Assembly: GCA_949358305.1 (NCBI GenBank)
Contig: OX442314.1
Location: forward strand, 24,545,060 to 24,609,059
DNA from: Strigamia acuminata
Lineage: Eukaryota > Arthropoda > Chilopoda > Geophilomorpha > Linotaeniidae
Reading direction: 5' to 3'
Length of the DNA: 64,000 nt
The notes under the pieces were generated by a model. The model was given only the letters and a program-made list of their open reading frames with translations. It ran no database searches and was not told where the DNA came from. Shown piece after piece: positions 30,996 to 45,100 of this stretch. Made by a program: the position numbers and the translations under genes. The first letter of the stretch is position 1. Each line of letters begins with the position of its first letter.

Positions 30996-33106
30996 TCATC
31001 TAGGTGTTCCCACTCTTCTATTCCGTTCTCCGCACCGTCTGAATGTGCACATGACACACAATGTCATGACAACGCCACCGGCCACTCCCATACCAATGGC
31101 GATCCAGTCGAGAGAAAAGGCACTCGACCGACACAGAGACAAAGCCTCGTCGGCAAATTCGACGCTCGTATCAGTGGAATGCTTGGGGCAGTTGCCCACC
31201 CCATTGCACACGAGATCCTGCGGGATGCACACGTTGGAGCCGTGGCAGAGAAACGGACAAGGTTCCATGCCAAGTTTTAAATAATACTCGCTCTGTTTGC
31301 CTTGCATCACTTCGGTGAACACCAGCTTAAACCTGGCGTCGGAGGAAGGGGCCGCACGCAGCTCCACCAAAATCTTGTTGGCTGCCATGTTGGTGGAATT
31401 GATGATCGGCAGCTGGAACGCCTGATCGTCGCATACACTCAAAACCGCCTCGTCGGCGTAGCTGTAGCCGGCGCTCGGCAGGCGGATCTCGATCCTATCC
31501 GACGTGCAATTGCCCGACATTTGCAAATAATCGAACCACAAAAAGAGGTCTTTGTTCGGCGTCACGTAAATCGTCCAGATGCAGTGCACGAACCGCTCCA
31601 CGTCCACATAGTCCGGCTCCACGTACGGAAACACGAGTTCGCCTTGACTCCTGCTCGGGATCAAGCTGGGCCCGCACAAGGGCCCGTGGAAAAATTCGTA
31701 CGTCCCTTGAAACACTTCCATTTTGTTGTGGAAATAATTGTACTCGACAAACTCGCCCTCGTAGTGCAGCCGCAGCTCCAGACTCGCGCCCGACGACACG
31801 AACGTCAGTCCGCCGTGCTTGCCGAGGTCGCTCGTGTTGTTGCATAAACAAACCAAGTCCGTCGTGTTGTCGGAGGATTCTCGAATCACTATTTTGTCTA
31901 CTGGGTCGGCCAGACACGAGATGCACGCGCGCTTGTTGTAGCCGAACTGGAGGGAAAACAGCGTGAGGAAAACGCGCTCGAAAGGTGCCGCGTTCGCCTC
32001 GAAAGTGTAATGGCACTGTAACGAATCCTTGCGCTTGAAGATGAGATGGTTGAGCGGCGAACTGAACAGTCCCGACGTCGAAAAGCTGCTCTGGAACAGC
32101 TCGTCGCAAGCGGTGTTGGCCACCGGCTGGCCGTACTTGTACGCGTTGTAAAAGTCGAACTGTATCCAAAAATCCAGAGACGAACCGGCGTAGGAACCGG
32201 TCGCGCTTTTGAATTGGATCAACATGGCCGGACCGGACGACACGAAGTCTTTGCTGTCTTGAACCGGGGCCGCCCAAGTGTCGCAGAAAATGGCCACCAC
32301 TCGGGCTTCGTCGCGTCGATCGGAATCGTAGACGGACAACGACTCGGAGCAGTCTCTCGTGGGCGCGATGGCGTGTTTCGGCCGGTGCACGCGAAAACTC
32401 TTGAAATACAGACGAATTATCTGGTTCGGCTGCGCCCGGATGAGGAAATCGCAGTTTGTGTTGGGCGTGTACCACGTGGCTAACGAGTGGAAGCGACGAT
32501 CGTGATCGGAAAGTTCGTCGCGACTGTCGAACATTGTGCTGCACGATCCGTTCACTTTGGTCGCGCCGGGGCCCACCCATTTCGGATTGGGGCCCACGCT
32601 GAAGTGGAAGCCCGTGTTGAGCATGGGCCCGGCTACGGTGGACACGAAAACGACGAGCAGTCGCGTGCTGGTTCCCGTTATGGCGTACGGGAAGCGCCCG
32701 GTGCCGCAAAACGTGCCGATGACGGGGCTGGTTTCGGTCCATCCGTCGTGGATGCGCAGGTAGTCGCCCGGACAGTTGGTGGTGACGGGCCGCATGGGGC
32801 AGACGATCATGTCGGCGCAGTGTTGGCCGTCGATGCTGAGCACCTCGTTCTCCAAATGTGGATTGATGTATACACTTTGTGTATGCAAAAAGTAACGGCA
32901 ACGAAGATTGCGAGGGTAAATTCCCGGGTAACCAGGTGATTGAACGTAGCATGTTCCCAGGCGGCAGTCGTGGAAGATGCGGTCGCAGAAAGTGCCGCTC
33001 ACGAGTTTGCCGCGACGATCCGGGTACAGAATTGGATTGGGTCCATAACGGGCAAATAATTCAAATTGTTGTTCGGCACGGGAAGTGAAAGTCAAATAGG
33101 TTTTAT
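30996..33106 (-). CDS. Exon 4: end of CUB1, CUB2-5, LDLa, membrane helix, stop
   Basis: 2,111 bases after the acceptor TTTCATTTCCCTAG, starting with two bases of a split Asp codon. It contains CUB2 to CUB5, each with recognisable paired Cys (for example RNLRCRYF, NCDFLIR, LQCHYTF, VHCIWTIY), then the LDLa-like module (CHGSNVCIPQDLVCNGVGNC), the membrane helix WIAIGMGVAGGVVMTLCVMC and the tail RRCGERNRRVGTPR. TGA is at 30,996-30,998. Eight bases before the end of a GC-rich block, AAG followed by GTATTT could act as a weak donor just after the stop, so a spliced 3' UTR is possible. Confidence 0.92.
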
Positions 33107-36100
33107 CTAGGGAAATGAAATAAATTAATGAATTTTAAAACAGAGTGCTGTGTAATTATTTAATACACCCAAGATGGAGACATACCGTATTTTACCGATT
33201 AAGAGTCGCCCTCGAATTGTAGCCGCGAATTGTATACGGTATTTTTCCAAAAGTACGGTATTGTTTCCGTATTTAACCTCACGAACGATGAACGTACGCT
33301 TCGTTCGTGACGTTCGGGCGTCGTTTGTTACAACAAATGTAACAAACGAAAAACCGAAGTTGTAATTGCTGACAAAAATGGTTGTTTTGAATAAGAGCCG
33401 CGGCTCTTAATCGATAAAATACGGTATTTTAGTAGATATTTAGTGTCGTTTTCTGCAATAATTTAATTTTCGGTGCGAGCGGTGTAATTAGGCTTAGTTA
33501 CCGCGAAATAATGTTTGCTTGCATTATTCATTGATTCAGTCAATTCGAAAATTTAATTTTGTTGTTTTGTTTTCTTTTTGAAATAAGAGAGAGAAAGATG
33601 GCACTAAATTTCCACTTTTTGATATATATTTCGGTAGCGTAAATAAATTTTACCCGTGAACGATTCGGCAGAAAATACAATGTGAACAAAACTGGTTTCA
33701 GAGATATAAGTTTGATCACGGTCGATCTCCCCGCAAAAGAAACCCGGTGCATGTCTGTTGGAAACGGCACTCGAATCATCGCCATCAATAATTTGCACGA
33801 AGCCTTGCGAACACAACGATGTATTCACAAGACGACCGACTTTAAGTCTCTGGAACCTAAAAAAAAAGAAACAAAAAAAAAAAAAAAAAAAAAAAAAAAT
33901 TAAATTTTTTTTAAAAACACAAACAAAAAAATTCACAAGAACAATTTAACAAGAACCAAAAGCGAGAAAAAGAAAAAAAAATTCGAAAAAAGTGATTTTT
34001 AAGTGCACACCACACAACCAAACGATTTGCTAAGGTTTTCTTACACAGAGAAAGCGAATTTCGTCGCTAAACCCCATCGGAATAGTTGGCAAACGCGCAG
34101 ATTTCAATTTGTAGCGAGAGCAGCAAAACTTTGCGAGCAATAAAAGCCAAAACTATTGGCCGGGCTCGCGCGAAACTCCATTAAGCAGCACCAACTCGTC
34201 ATAATTGATGGAGTGACGACGAGACCTGTCACGACTCGACACACTTTCATTTGTCCGCATTCCACTTCCCCTCGCCATCCCCGTCCCTTTTTCTTTTTCT
34301 TTTTCATTACCAGAAAAGTGCGCGCTCGGCTTCGAATTAGTCGCCGCTCGCTGCACCCAGATTTACGTTCTCCCGATGAGTTATTGCGGCTTCTGGCTAC
34401 TGTTCTGATAAATTGACCAGCAACTTTCAGACCGAACTTCATAGGCCTTCTTCGCGAGAGCTTAGACCCGACTCGATCAATAAAACACTCCGCAAAAATC
34501 CTCTTCTAGTCCTCGCGATCAATTAGTTTTCACGAGAAATTAAACACGATGACGGGTTGAGAACGTTTCCCCCGTCCTAGCGTGTAAATTTACACCGAAT
34601 TAAAATTTCTCGATACATTCAGCGTTATTGCTCCGAGAGACGTTTGAAAATAAGCAAAAGCCAAAAGCTTATTTAAGCTTTAAGCCTTATCCTCGATCAT
34701 TCACACCGTATAAAAGAAACCAAATCAATACCGTCTTATTGACTTTAAAAAAACGTAGTATGCCGCTAACGAAATCTTGAGGGAAAAGTAAAACGTCTGT
34801 CAGTACTGTGAAGTCAATAAAGAAATTGAAGATTGACATTTTGGTCAATAAAAAAATTCTTTTTTTTCTTCTTCAAATCCAACTTTTTTTCCATCCACGC
34901 AAGAAATTAATTCTTTTGCAATAAAACGTGAAATACACGCGTAATAAAAGTGCAATTCTACAATTTCTCACGCATATGTGACCTGGGATTTTCGATGTTG
35001 CCTACACATTGGCTAAATGGTTGAAAGACGAGAGAAATTCGCCAATAGTGATGGATGAGATGGCAAAGTTGGCATCTTGTCTGAGTAACCAAGACACGCC
35101 TGACGGTGTGACAAGCGTGCCTGCGCGCCACACCACACCAAACTAGCAAGGAAATTCTCAGATTTCTCAATAAATTCCTCTTTCTGATCGTTGTGCCGTT
35201 ATTAATTCCATAATTAGGTTGTCTCATGCATTAGTAAGTCGCGAGTGAATAAATTTTGGTCGATAAAATGAGGGTTTAAGCCATAAAAACATCTAGTTTG
35301 TCATTCAACTCACGATGTGACACATCATCTTGATCTCTGATATGAAATATCCCCAATCAATGAAGCACTTAGTTGCGACATCTCGTGACCAAACTATTAA
35401 TGAAGGATGATTACCAACCGCATTTCAGCAATTATTCCCTCCAATTTAATCACTAAATGGATGTTTTGTTCCAATGATAACAGGATTATGGTCAATTTAA
35501 ATCACACGATAACTCGAACGTCAATTCTCCTTACAGTACTATACCTATTTCTTTTAATTGTGGGATAAAAAATGTCGTACGCGTCTCCACCAGCCGCCAT
35601 TTTTGAAGTTCGATCGAGAAAAGCAGTTTTAAAAGCAATTTAAACCGAAAAAAGAAACTATTGGCAAATAAGTGCGAGACCATATTTCTTTCATATTCAA
35701 ACCAAATAAAAATAAGCAATAAATTTCCAGACAGTTATAAATGTCAGCAATAGATGGCGCCCAAAACAAAATAAAAAGTAATTTGATACGATCTGATACA
35801 TCAAAAAAGCACTTTTTTCAAACTCATAAAAATTCCGCGTCAGTATTCATAAACAAGATGGAATGAAGAGAGCTGACTGTTGCACTTTTATTGGTCCCAA
35901 ATAAGTGCATGAGTGATGTCTTATCACGAGGAATGCTATTCCGCCTGCATAAATCTAAAATCAAATAACATGAGCGCATTCGAAAATAAAAATATTTTCC
36001 TTTTCCTCGCGATAAGTGGATACAAAACCCTCTCCAAATTTAACTGTCACACACCTACACAACGGAAAAGACGACACGAAACATGAGAAACGAAACGTTT

Positions 36101-39100
36101 CCGCTGAATTTCTATTTTCGAATGCCGCTCTGTGTTAATAAATATTATTCTCGGTCTAGTCTTGATAAAAATGTCTGTTGATGAAATGTTGGATGTGGTG
36201 AGGTCCGTAGGGAGCAATTGAGGAATCCAAACCAAAGCAGACCAGAGGTCTGTTATATGTTTTATTAGTTTGTCAATATGCTGTGTCTTTTTTGTTTGTT
36301 GAAATCCCAGCTGTCTAGCTGCAAAAATTGGCTTTTCTTGAAGTAGGCTTCACCTTATGTGGCCTGACAACCTTTATTGCTCAAGGATGACCAAATAACA
36401 TATTTTCAATTAATTATTTTTGATGGATAAAAATGAATAATGGATGAACGTGAACGTGGGCATGACCCAATTTCAAAATATTCACAACTTAAATATCGCA
36501 CATTCCTTCCTCCGCCTTTGCAGTGCTTTGGTTTGACCTATCAAACTGCTTTCATGCAACAGTAATTAAACGAGACCAGAAAATTAATTTTTGGACTAAA
36601 AAATCATTTTCTGGCCTAAAAAATCATTTTCTGGCTCAAAAAATCAACTTTTGATCAACAATTTTTAATTTTTGGCCCAAACATCCTTTTTTTTAGCGCA
36701 AAACATCCAATTTTTAGCCCAAAACATCCAATTTTTAACCCAAAACATCCAATTTTTAACCCAAAACATCCAATTTTTAGCCCAAAACATCCAATTTTTA
36801 GCCCAAAACATCCAATTTTTAGCCCAAAACATCCAATTTTTAGTATAAAACATCCAATTTTTAGCCCAAACAATCCAATTTTTGTAAGTGAAAAACTAAA
36901 CCACGAGACTTCTCTTTGTGCAAGTCCTCAAATATCGAGCCGGGCCACCCGGTCCACCCGGTCCTTAGTCAAATGCTGCTGAAATTAGCTGCATGTAGTG
37001 TACCATTAAAAACATAATAAGAAGAGAAAATAGAAAATCAAAAACCGGATTCGAACCCACTACTTGCTCTAAAAATAAATCATTCACACTTGTAGAAATT
37101 AAACTTTCTAAAAGTCACAACTTCTACATAAGTGGTTCAAGTGTAAACTAGGCATTAGTTTCTTTTTTGGAGTTACAAGACAAAGAGTATTGTAGTCTAC
37201 AACAACGCTTCTCAAACTACGCAATGTACCGGACCGGCATCTTTTATCCCAATGTGTCACGGACCAATAACCTAACATTGCTCCAATAAGCCTACATAAT
37301 CTTTGCGTTTCAACGGACTGGCAGCCTCTTAAGAAGCGCTGGTGTACAACACATAAGCAACATTTTAAATAAAAAGAATCACCAGACGGCAGTGTAATCA
37401 AAAATTAAATCCAGTGTCAACACTGGAAAAAATGATTAATAATTAGCTTCGAATGGAGTAAAAAGTTTGTTTATCGTGTTGTTTCAATATATCATCCTTT
37501 TATCTAGCCGCAAAACCGTGTTTTCTAATTGGCGTACCCAATCAGAATCATTAGCACTCGTCTTGCAAGATAAGAAGTGCGTTGTTGACTAACCCTAAAA
37601 TTTTACGAGGAGCCTGTAAGTCGACTGATAAGCTTCAGGATTACTCTTTCTCGTCTCTCTCGTATTTGCCATCAGTTTTCAGCTCGATTAAAAACAGTCG
37701 ATGAAGCTTGCTGGCAGAAATCAAATTTCCCAATTAATTTCATTTCACTTCCTTGGCGTCAGATAGCGCCAAACACTGATTGGCCCGGCAAACTACCACG
37801 TGATTTCTCCCCCCCCCCCCCCCCCACACACAAACCCCATTTTCCACGCCAACTGCGCCATTCACCATTACAGCCGATCCAATATCGGTCGACGTTTCCA
37901 AGGCGAACAAAAAAAAATATTAGGCAAATGAATGTGCAACTAAGCCTAACTAATCCCCCATAAAGAAATGACCGAATGAATTTCTCATTTTCCAGATTAA
38001 AAATGTTTCCGACTCGTTTTGCACCGGTGCGCGTGCGCGCCGTCTCGCCGCACTCAGGCGGGTCACTTCGATTTCCTTTTTCTCACCTGTTTCAATTAAA
38101 CGGATCATTCTTTTATCGGCTCTAAAGCATTCCATCCTCATCCCTCATCCCCGCTTTCCACGTGCAAGTGCTACATTGCTATCTTACGATGATGAGCGAC
38201 AGAAGGTGTGCGCCATCGCCATCTCGCGTCGATAAGAAAAATACGACGAATCGATAAGCAAGCGAGAACTTTGCAATTTCGAGCGTATTATGTAGGCGAG
38301 GCGTTTAATTTAATGAAATTGGAAAGACAGTTCGACCCTTTCTTCGTTTTAATCGCTTAATACTGTCAGTCTCGCATTTCTGTCTTTTATTTTTATTTAA
38401 AAAATGAAAGAAAGAAACAGAACTCCGTCAAACCACTTAATTTATTAATCCAATTGCATTAACTTTGTGCGGGCTTGGGGTGCCTACTCATCCTTAGGTA
38501 GGGAAAATGGCACTTAAGTTAATGCTATCATATTTGTCGTTTCCGGACTTTTGCGTTTAGATTTTTCACCTAAAGATATTAGCAATGACTTCCTTTTTAG
38601 AGTCAATGGCCAGACAAAATTGGCCAAGCAATCAAATTCAACATTTTTCATCAAAAATGTGCATAACGGATGAAAATAGATCCCCAACAGTGATTTCTAG
38701 TTTTATGTTGCATAGTTTCATGAGATCATGACCTAACGTTTATAAACATAAAATACCTAATCTCTTCATCTGCACTTGCAGCAAAAGAATTAATTTGAAT
38801 AGAAACGACAATACTTATCAATAATTACACTGTTACTTATTAGCAGCTTTAAAAATGCATTAAGAAGTTAATAAATAAATAATTTAGACATAATAATAAC
38901 ACTATTAATTTCTTATGTCAGCCAGCTTAAAGCCGGATCTCAGAAATGTGTACACAAAACCATAGAACCAGAAAAAGTAGGAAAAAATTAATCACTACAC
39001 TAATAGCGGCTGTACACAACTAATGAGTTGTGCAAAACAAAAAACAAGAAATCTACAGCCGTAAAACACTAGCGGCATTCTAAAAATCTTTCATTCTGGA

Positions 39101-42100
39101 TTATCATCTTTAATCCAGTCTAAATGCATTTCAGACGACCAATTAAGCACCAAAAGTTGTGCTAATACACAAACATGGCAAAAAATAATGTTTAGAAAAT
39201 TGGTTCGATTTGTTCTGTTGCATTAACTTGGCTCAAAAGCCCACTGTGTCTGAATACTGAAAGCAGACTAAATCGGCCGCCATTTTTGAATTTAAACCGA
39301 GTAAACTCAATTCAGCCGACTAGATCAAATTTACATTTGAAAAGTGGAGCTTGAACAAACAGTTTAGCTACGTCTTTAAATAAATAAATGTTGTTTAGTC
39401 TAAACAACGTTTACCAAAACGCTGTAGTTTCTTGAGACAAGCCAAACGAGACAGTTTTAATATTGCAGCCCTGTTATTGTCACTATATATACTGTATAAT
39501 TTGAAAGTTATTGTTGTTCTAATGCGCGCAATAGCCTATACGCTACTGCTACATTAAATAAAGAAAAACAACCCAGTCTCCCATAACTTTTATCTGGCTC
39601 TCTTGCCATTACGACATTATCTCAAGAAATCATGAGACAATGAAAATAATTTATTCGTTTAATATCATTGTTAAAGTATTAAAATTTAAATGCCATAAAT
39701 GCTCTCATTGCGCGCGAGATGCTGATTGAACGCGGCATCTTGTACAACGCGGCTGGAAGATGCAAAAATGCATTTTTCAAGTCCAAAATTCTACTTTATT
39801 TAACTTGACATAGAAGGTTTGTTTGTTTCAACTTCCGGTGTCGCTAGCTCCATCTGGCGAAACTCGTATACTATAATGGAGGCCAAAATGTTCACCCGAT
39901 ACTTTTTTGAATTGTTTCAGTATCAAAAAGGGTTCCTTAAATTCTGAAACCAGGCTAAACCGGGTTGCTATCTGCCCATATATTTTGTTTATTAATATTG
40001 TTAAGAAAAAGTTCTGTTTTAAAACGCCTGCTATAGTAGCGCACTCTGGCAGCGATTTGAAGCACCAATATAAAGCCTTTTTCCAAAAACTTGGTTTTTT
40101 ATATTTACTGTACTTGTTAAGTCTTTAAAATGCATTTTAAGATGCAAAATACACTTTCACGTGCAAAAATCGACTTTTTGAAACTGAAAGTTTATTTTAA
40201 TTATCGCTTAATAATTTCTTACGGTAGTATAATTTGTAACGTAGACTGAAAAAAGTGTTAAAGCAACATTTGTATCAAACCTTGCCTTGGGGCAATTTTC
40301 TCTGACAAGAAAACACATCATTTATTACTTACCCCAATTTATTTTGGTATAAATAAATTTATTACCTGATAGAAATTATCCAATCATTGCGATCAGCACC
40401 CAAATCGAATTTATATACGCAATAAATGGGCTGGTTTCGATTCTGAGGCGTCACCAATGGCGTGGATACCTCCTCGTTCAAATCGACCGTCACGTTACAT
40501 CGACCCACTGTAAAGGGAACAAATCACAAATCAGCCATTACGGTTCTCACAACCAACAATTTATCAACACTCAACGATTGTATATATACGAAAAAATGAC
40601 AAATTCCCAATTTGCCAACCACTTCCCACCTTCAAAAATTTCTTCAAAATCGATAGAAAATACAAAACGGTCAAATTTATCAAAACCTAATGGCACAAAA
40701 AAACGTGGCCATCAATAACCGACTAACGAGCTACATACAAATCGAAAAAAAGTAAACGAAATGTATTAAACTAATATATATTTATTTATTTATTTTACAC
40801 TCTAACCGATCAAAATTTTGAACGTGGTATCCTTTACTACGTGAGTATAAATTGAACAACACGACTGATGTATTCAATATCTAAATTGACTAAAACGACC
40901 AAATTCAATATCTAAGTTAAACAAAACGGCCAAAAATAAATTTATTAAAAATACAAAAATACATTTTTAAATTGACCGAACCGGTTGAATTCAATACCTA
41001 AATTGTGGGATAAACTGGGAATCTGGGTTCTGCCAAATATGGTCAAAAAATGCAATGAAATTATATTGCAATGTATTTTGAAATGCACTGGGTTTCGCAA
41101 GAATCTCAAGAGGTAGTTTATTTAAGGCAAAGAGCATTTATAGTAATTGATATCAATAAATCTATGTTGTTCCGATAGTAAACCAAACCTGATGTGAATC
41201 CGATTGCAAAATACTTCTACTCGCACCATCCCATCAGCCTGCGGTCGACGTGCCCTGCCTCTTCCATGTTTATCGACAATTCGGATGACAGTTGCACGCA
41301 CTATTTTTCAATCTTAACCCCATCACCAGCAATCACTAGCAACGTGTAAATCTGACGTATTTTATTTTATTTTGCTGATGAAAAATAAATTTGTCACGTG
41401 AATCAATACCCCAACAGGTTTTTTTCCTTCTTTTTTTCTACACAATATCCGCTTATTAAATTTTTCTTCTTTCTTCAACCCGTTTTCTTCTTTTTTCTTC
41501 GCCTTATAAATAAGTATCGGTTTTTCCAGGGCGAGGCAAGGGGCTGGTTTCAAACCTAAGGTCAAGTCGGGTAAAAAGGATAAAAAAAAAAAAAAGAAAA
41601 GTAAAAGTAAAAAAATAAAAAATAAAAAAAAATAAAAAAAAATTGAAGGAAAATAAATGCAGTTAGGAATCGTTGATGGAATCCGAGTGCCACTTTCGGG
41701 ATCTTTGTCTCGGCTCGACATTTTTTCTACTCCATTCCAACTCCATGCTTTTTCCCATGTGCACCGCATAAAAACCTAATACCGTTACAATCCAGAATGA
41801 AAGCGTGACCGCTATTTTCTTCCCATTCTAGCTCGGTCTATAAACATCCCTGTTTTTATCGCTATTTTAAGAGCTACCTCGTCAAGAAAATGTTTCCTAA
41901 CTACAAAAAATATATATATTGTTTTCATCAATTTCTCTCTCGATATAAACCGGCATCAAAATTTAACAAAAAATAAATTTTTTAATTTTTTTTTAAAATC
42001 ATTTTTAACTACACCGTGCAACTTCAAACTTTGACTGTATTAAAATTGCCTTCATTAAGCCTAATTATACAACACGATATGTGAAACATTAGGTAAATCA

Positions 42101-45100
42101 TGAGCGATACATTTGCTACACTTGGATTACATGCCAGAAAATGTCTGGAAATTCTCAGTTAAAAAGAAAATCCGCTCGTTTGCAGTGGAATAAATATTCC
42201 TGCGAGTATCGGACGTTTCACATGTGCGAGAAATAAACAACTGGATTTTCAGCATTCGTTATCGCGCAAGCAGTTTGCTGCCCCCAGTGTAGGATTCTTA
42301 CATTTTTAGACCCGCAGGAAAGCTCGATTGAACGGTCACCATCACCAGACTCACCACTAGTTGCGTTATGTGGATCCAAATGACCGATATGGCGGAATTG
42401 TTCAAATCGAACGACTGCTTTAATGTTCTAATGAAACTCGGCAATAAAATTTACGATATGTAAACGCTCGCTCTTGAGCTTCTCGCAGATTTGATATGGT
42501 AAAAAAAAAAAAAGAAAACACTCAGCATAGCAGTGGTTTAAATCAAATAGAAAGTAATTAGACTTTTAAAACACATTTTAACACTCCAAATATTGATTTT
42601 GATGTCAATTCCAAACCCAAATATCTCATTTTGAGCTTGAATTGGAATTGGAACCATAACAACTTAGCTTTAATTGACTGCAGCGAAGAGGAAAGCGTTT
42701 TTATATTTTTTATTTTATCTTATTTTATTTTAATTGCGGTCTGATTGAAAATGCCTTTCAAGCAGTTTATTTTTTATTTTTTCTAGTTCTACTATAACGC
42801 AATTTAGAGTTGTTTGAAAACCACGAAAATGAGGGAAACCAAAGATTTAAAAATAAAAAATTATATTTCTTGTTAGATTACTTCATTTTTCTAAGTGAAA
42901 TATGAAAAATACATTATTTTAACCCTATTACACAAATAATTTCATCTTTTCAAGCAATTTTCCGAATCGCACAGATAAGAATTTTAAAAAAGTAACATTT
43001 TCTTTTCGTAATTAAAAATTTAAAAAAAATTGAGAATAAACTTTTCCGTCCCACTGTGGTTAAAATCGAAACTTATCTCAACGCAAATGAAGTTAGATAA
43101 TGTCCCGCTTTACCGCCATCCAGTGGCAGGAATGATTAACACAAAAACACAGTAAACAAGTTTGTTTGCTACACATTTTTATACTTTCTTCTTTATCAGG
43201 GTCATTATCGCACCACATACTTTGCATGTTTATCTTGTTCTTTCCGAGCCTATTTTTCACAGCCAAAAAAAATCAAAAAAAATCTTTTCCAGTTTCTTAT
43301 CTGACTTAAATATCACAGAATCAGCAGAAATATAAAACAAATGCAAAATTTAATAGCAGATCAATTATTTTATACATTTCATTCTGATGCTCTCTCCGCA
43401 GTAACATGCATTTGTGTTTCTTCAATTACATTTGATGTGGCTTTTGGTTTATTCCTGCACCGTAAACGATCAATTACAAACGGAATGATATAAATTCTGC
43501 AACGATTGGTTGCATTTTAAAGTTCTCGATAACAATTTTGAACGTAATACCACGTAATACTCGTTCGAATGAATAGGAATTGCTGCATTTTCAAAATTTT
43601 TATCAGGAACGTCGTAACATAACCCCAACATTGAACAATTTAATTTGAGTTGAGCGCAATTCAGCACCCAGTAAACCAGAAATCATCGGACGACCTATCA
43701 GAATAATGATCAATTTAATATCAGGCTGTAGAGTAATTGATCAATCATAGAGACTTAATGTACACACCAATTTTTCACCACTTGATGACTCTGTTTGATG
43801 TCATAATTATCATCCGAATACGAACAAAATGATAATAGCCATGTTGACAAATGGATCGTAAAATATATGTTTTCAGAAGTTAAAATTCGATTCCCAAAAA
43901 GAAAAAAAAAATTTACTGCGTTTTCTCAGACGAGAAAAATTATTGCCGAACTCATAAATTTAGCAAAAAACCATTTTACAATCGTATACTATCGACAAAT
44001 AAATGATGTTACTTCTGGCTCGTCCAATTAATAATCCGAAAATCCGGTACATTAAAGGAAAAAAATAAATTCTCAAACTTCATTCGATATTAATTGCCAT
44101 CCAAGTGAAATTAAATTCGTGTCGTGCAGCAAAGCTCGAGTTGACAAAAGGCAAACAATGTTTAAAAAATGTCCACATTTGTCTGTGATAAAACAAAGCT
44201 TGTAAAGCACCACCTGACAACGCGGTGCAGAGTGTTGTAAACAAGTGAAATGAACAAGAATTTGCAATTGGTACTCGCGATCCCCACGAGTCTTTTTCCA
44301 ACATGGCTTCCGCTAAGTCAACCAAAACCCTCGCGACTCGCACACGCCAGTCACGATCCCTACTCAAATTTAATATAGTGCGATAACCAAAAAGATGGAA
44401 TGCACGCTTTGAATATTTTAATCGTTGATTTTTTTCCCCCAATCCAATTTTCTTCTTCTCTTCTTTCCTTTCCAGACATCCATGCTTTTCCCCCTTTCCG
44501 CAATGTATAATGTTTTGAGTGAAAACGGCTTTTAACATCCCGCATAAATCACGTGGCAAATGATAGATAACCCGGCATACGATAAGTGAACAAAAGATTT
44601 TTTCCCCGACTTAATCCGTCATTTACCCTGTTTAATGCCCTATCATTTTGAAGGTTGGGCTCTGAATTTTCTCCCCACCCACTGAGGATCGTCGTAAAAC
44701 TAGAAAAGAGCTCACCAAACTGCATTTCGCTTTACCTCGCGACACGGAGCAATCGACACACAAAAAAACGAAAAAAAATAGAATGAAAAGAAAAGCTCCG
44801 CAACTCTTAACGAGAAAGACGCTATTCAAAATGCAAAGTGAATGCCGGACTCAAAAAAAAAAAAAAAAAAAAAAAAAATAGAAAAAAAAAACCCCCCATC
44901 CTATTTACTTGCAAATTTGAAAATAAAATTCCGCCCAACAATATTATCTAATAACCATAAATCAATAAATTTAAAAAAAAAAATTATTTCCTTCACATAA
45001 ACGAAAAAATAAAAAAATAAATAAAAATGGGACAAAGTAATTGACATTGAATCAAAGGAGAAGCAATACACGCGTTAAAAGAGGGGGGCCGGACGTGACT

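Larger units (their letters stand above)
33857..40365. other. Intron 2 of the CUB-protein gene (6.5 kb)
   Basis: No further coding exon is needed by the phases, and none is seen. Contents: a very long T-tract before the acceptor (plus-strand A27 at 33,873-33,899), a 21-bp minisatellite (36,580-36,886), a 139-bp hAT MITE, a C17 run (37,809-37,825), and a TGGGTTCGAATCC B-box-like word on the minus strand at about 37,036-37,048 without a matching A box. Confidence 0.7.

Noticed and set aside
31495-32952. 485-codon open frame on the same strand as exon 4 but in another frame, plus several + strand frames over the same DNA
   Set aside because: They are shadows of the GC-rich CUB exon. Only the frame with CUB cysteines, LDLa and the membrane helix has protein-like features and phase-matched introns.
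36655-36873. MFGLKIGC heptad-repeat 'protein' on the minus strand
   Set aside because: Direct product of the 21-bp minisatellite; two frames are open equally, and it lies in an intron.
37030-37055. tRNA or tRNA-derived SINE (TGGGTTCGAATCC B box on the minus strand)
   Set aside because: No A box, no acceptor stem and no T-stem pairing around it.
39694-41140. A single 1.4-kb MITE with ATAAATGCTCT ends spanning exon 2 of the CUB gene
   Set aside because: It would have to contain a conserved coding exon; two separate repeat fragments are simpler.
41362-41769. 135-codon minus-strand frame
   Set aside because: Mostly encoded by A/T-run low-complexity DNA (Phe/Leu/Lys runs); no splice or motif support.
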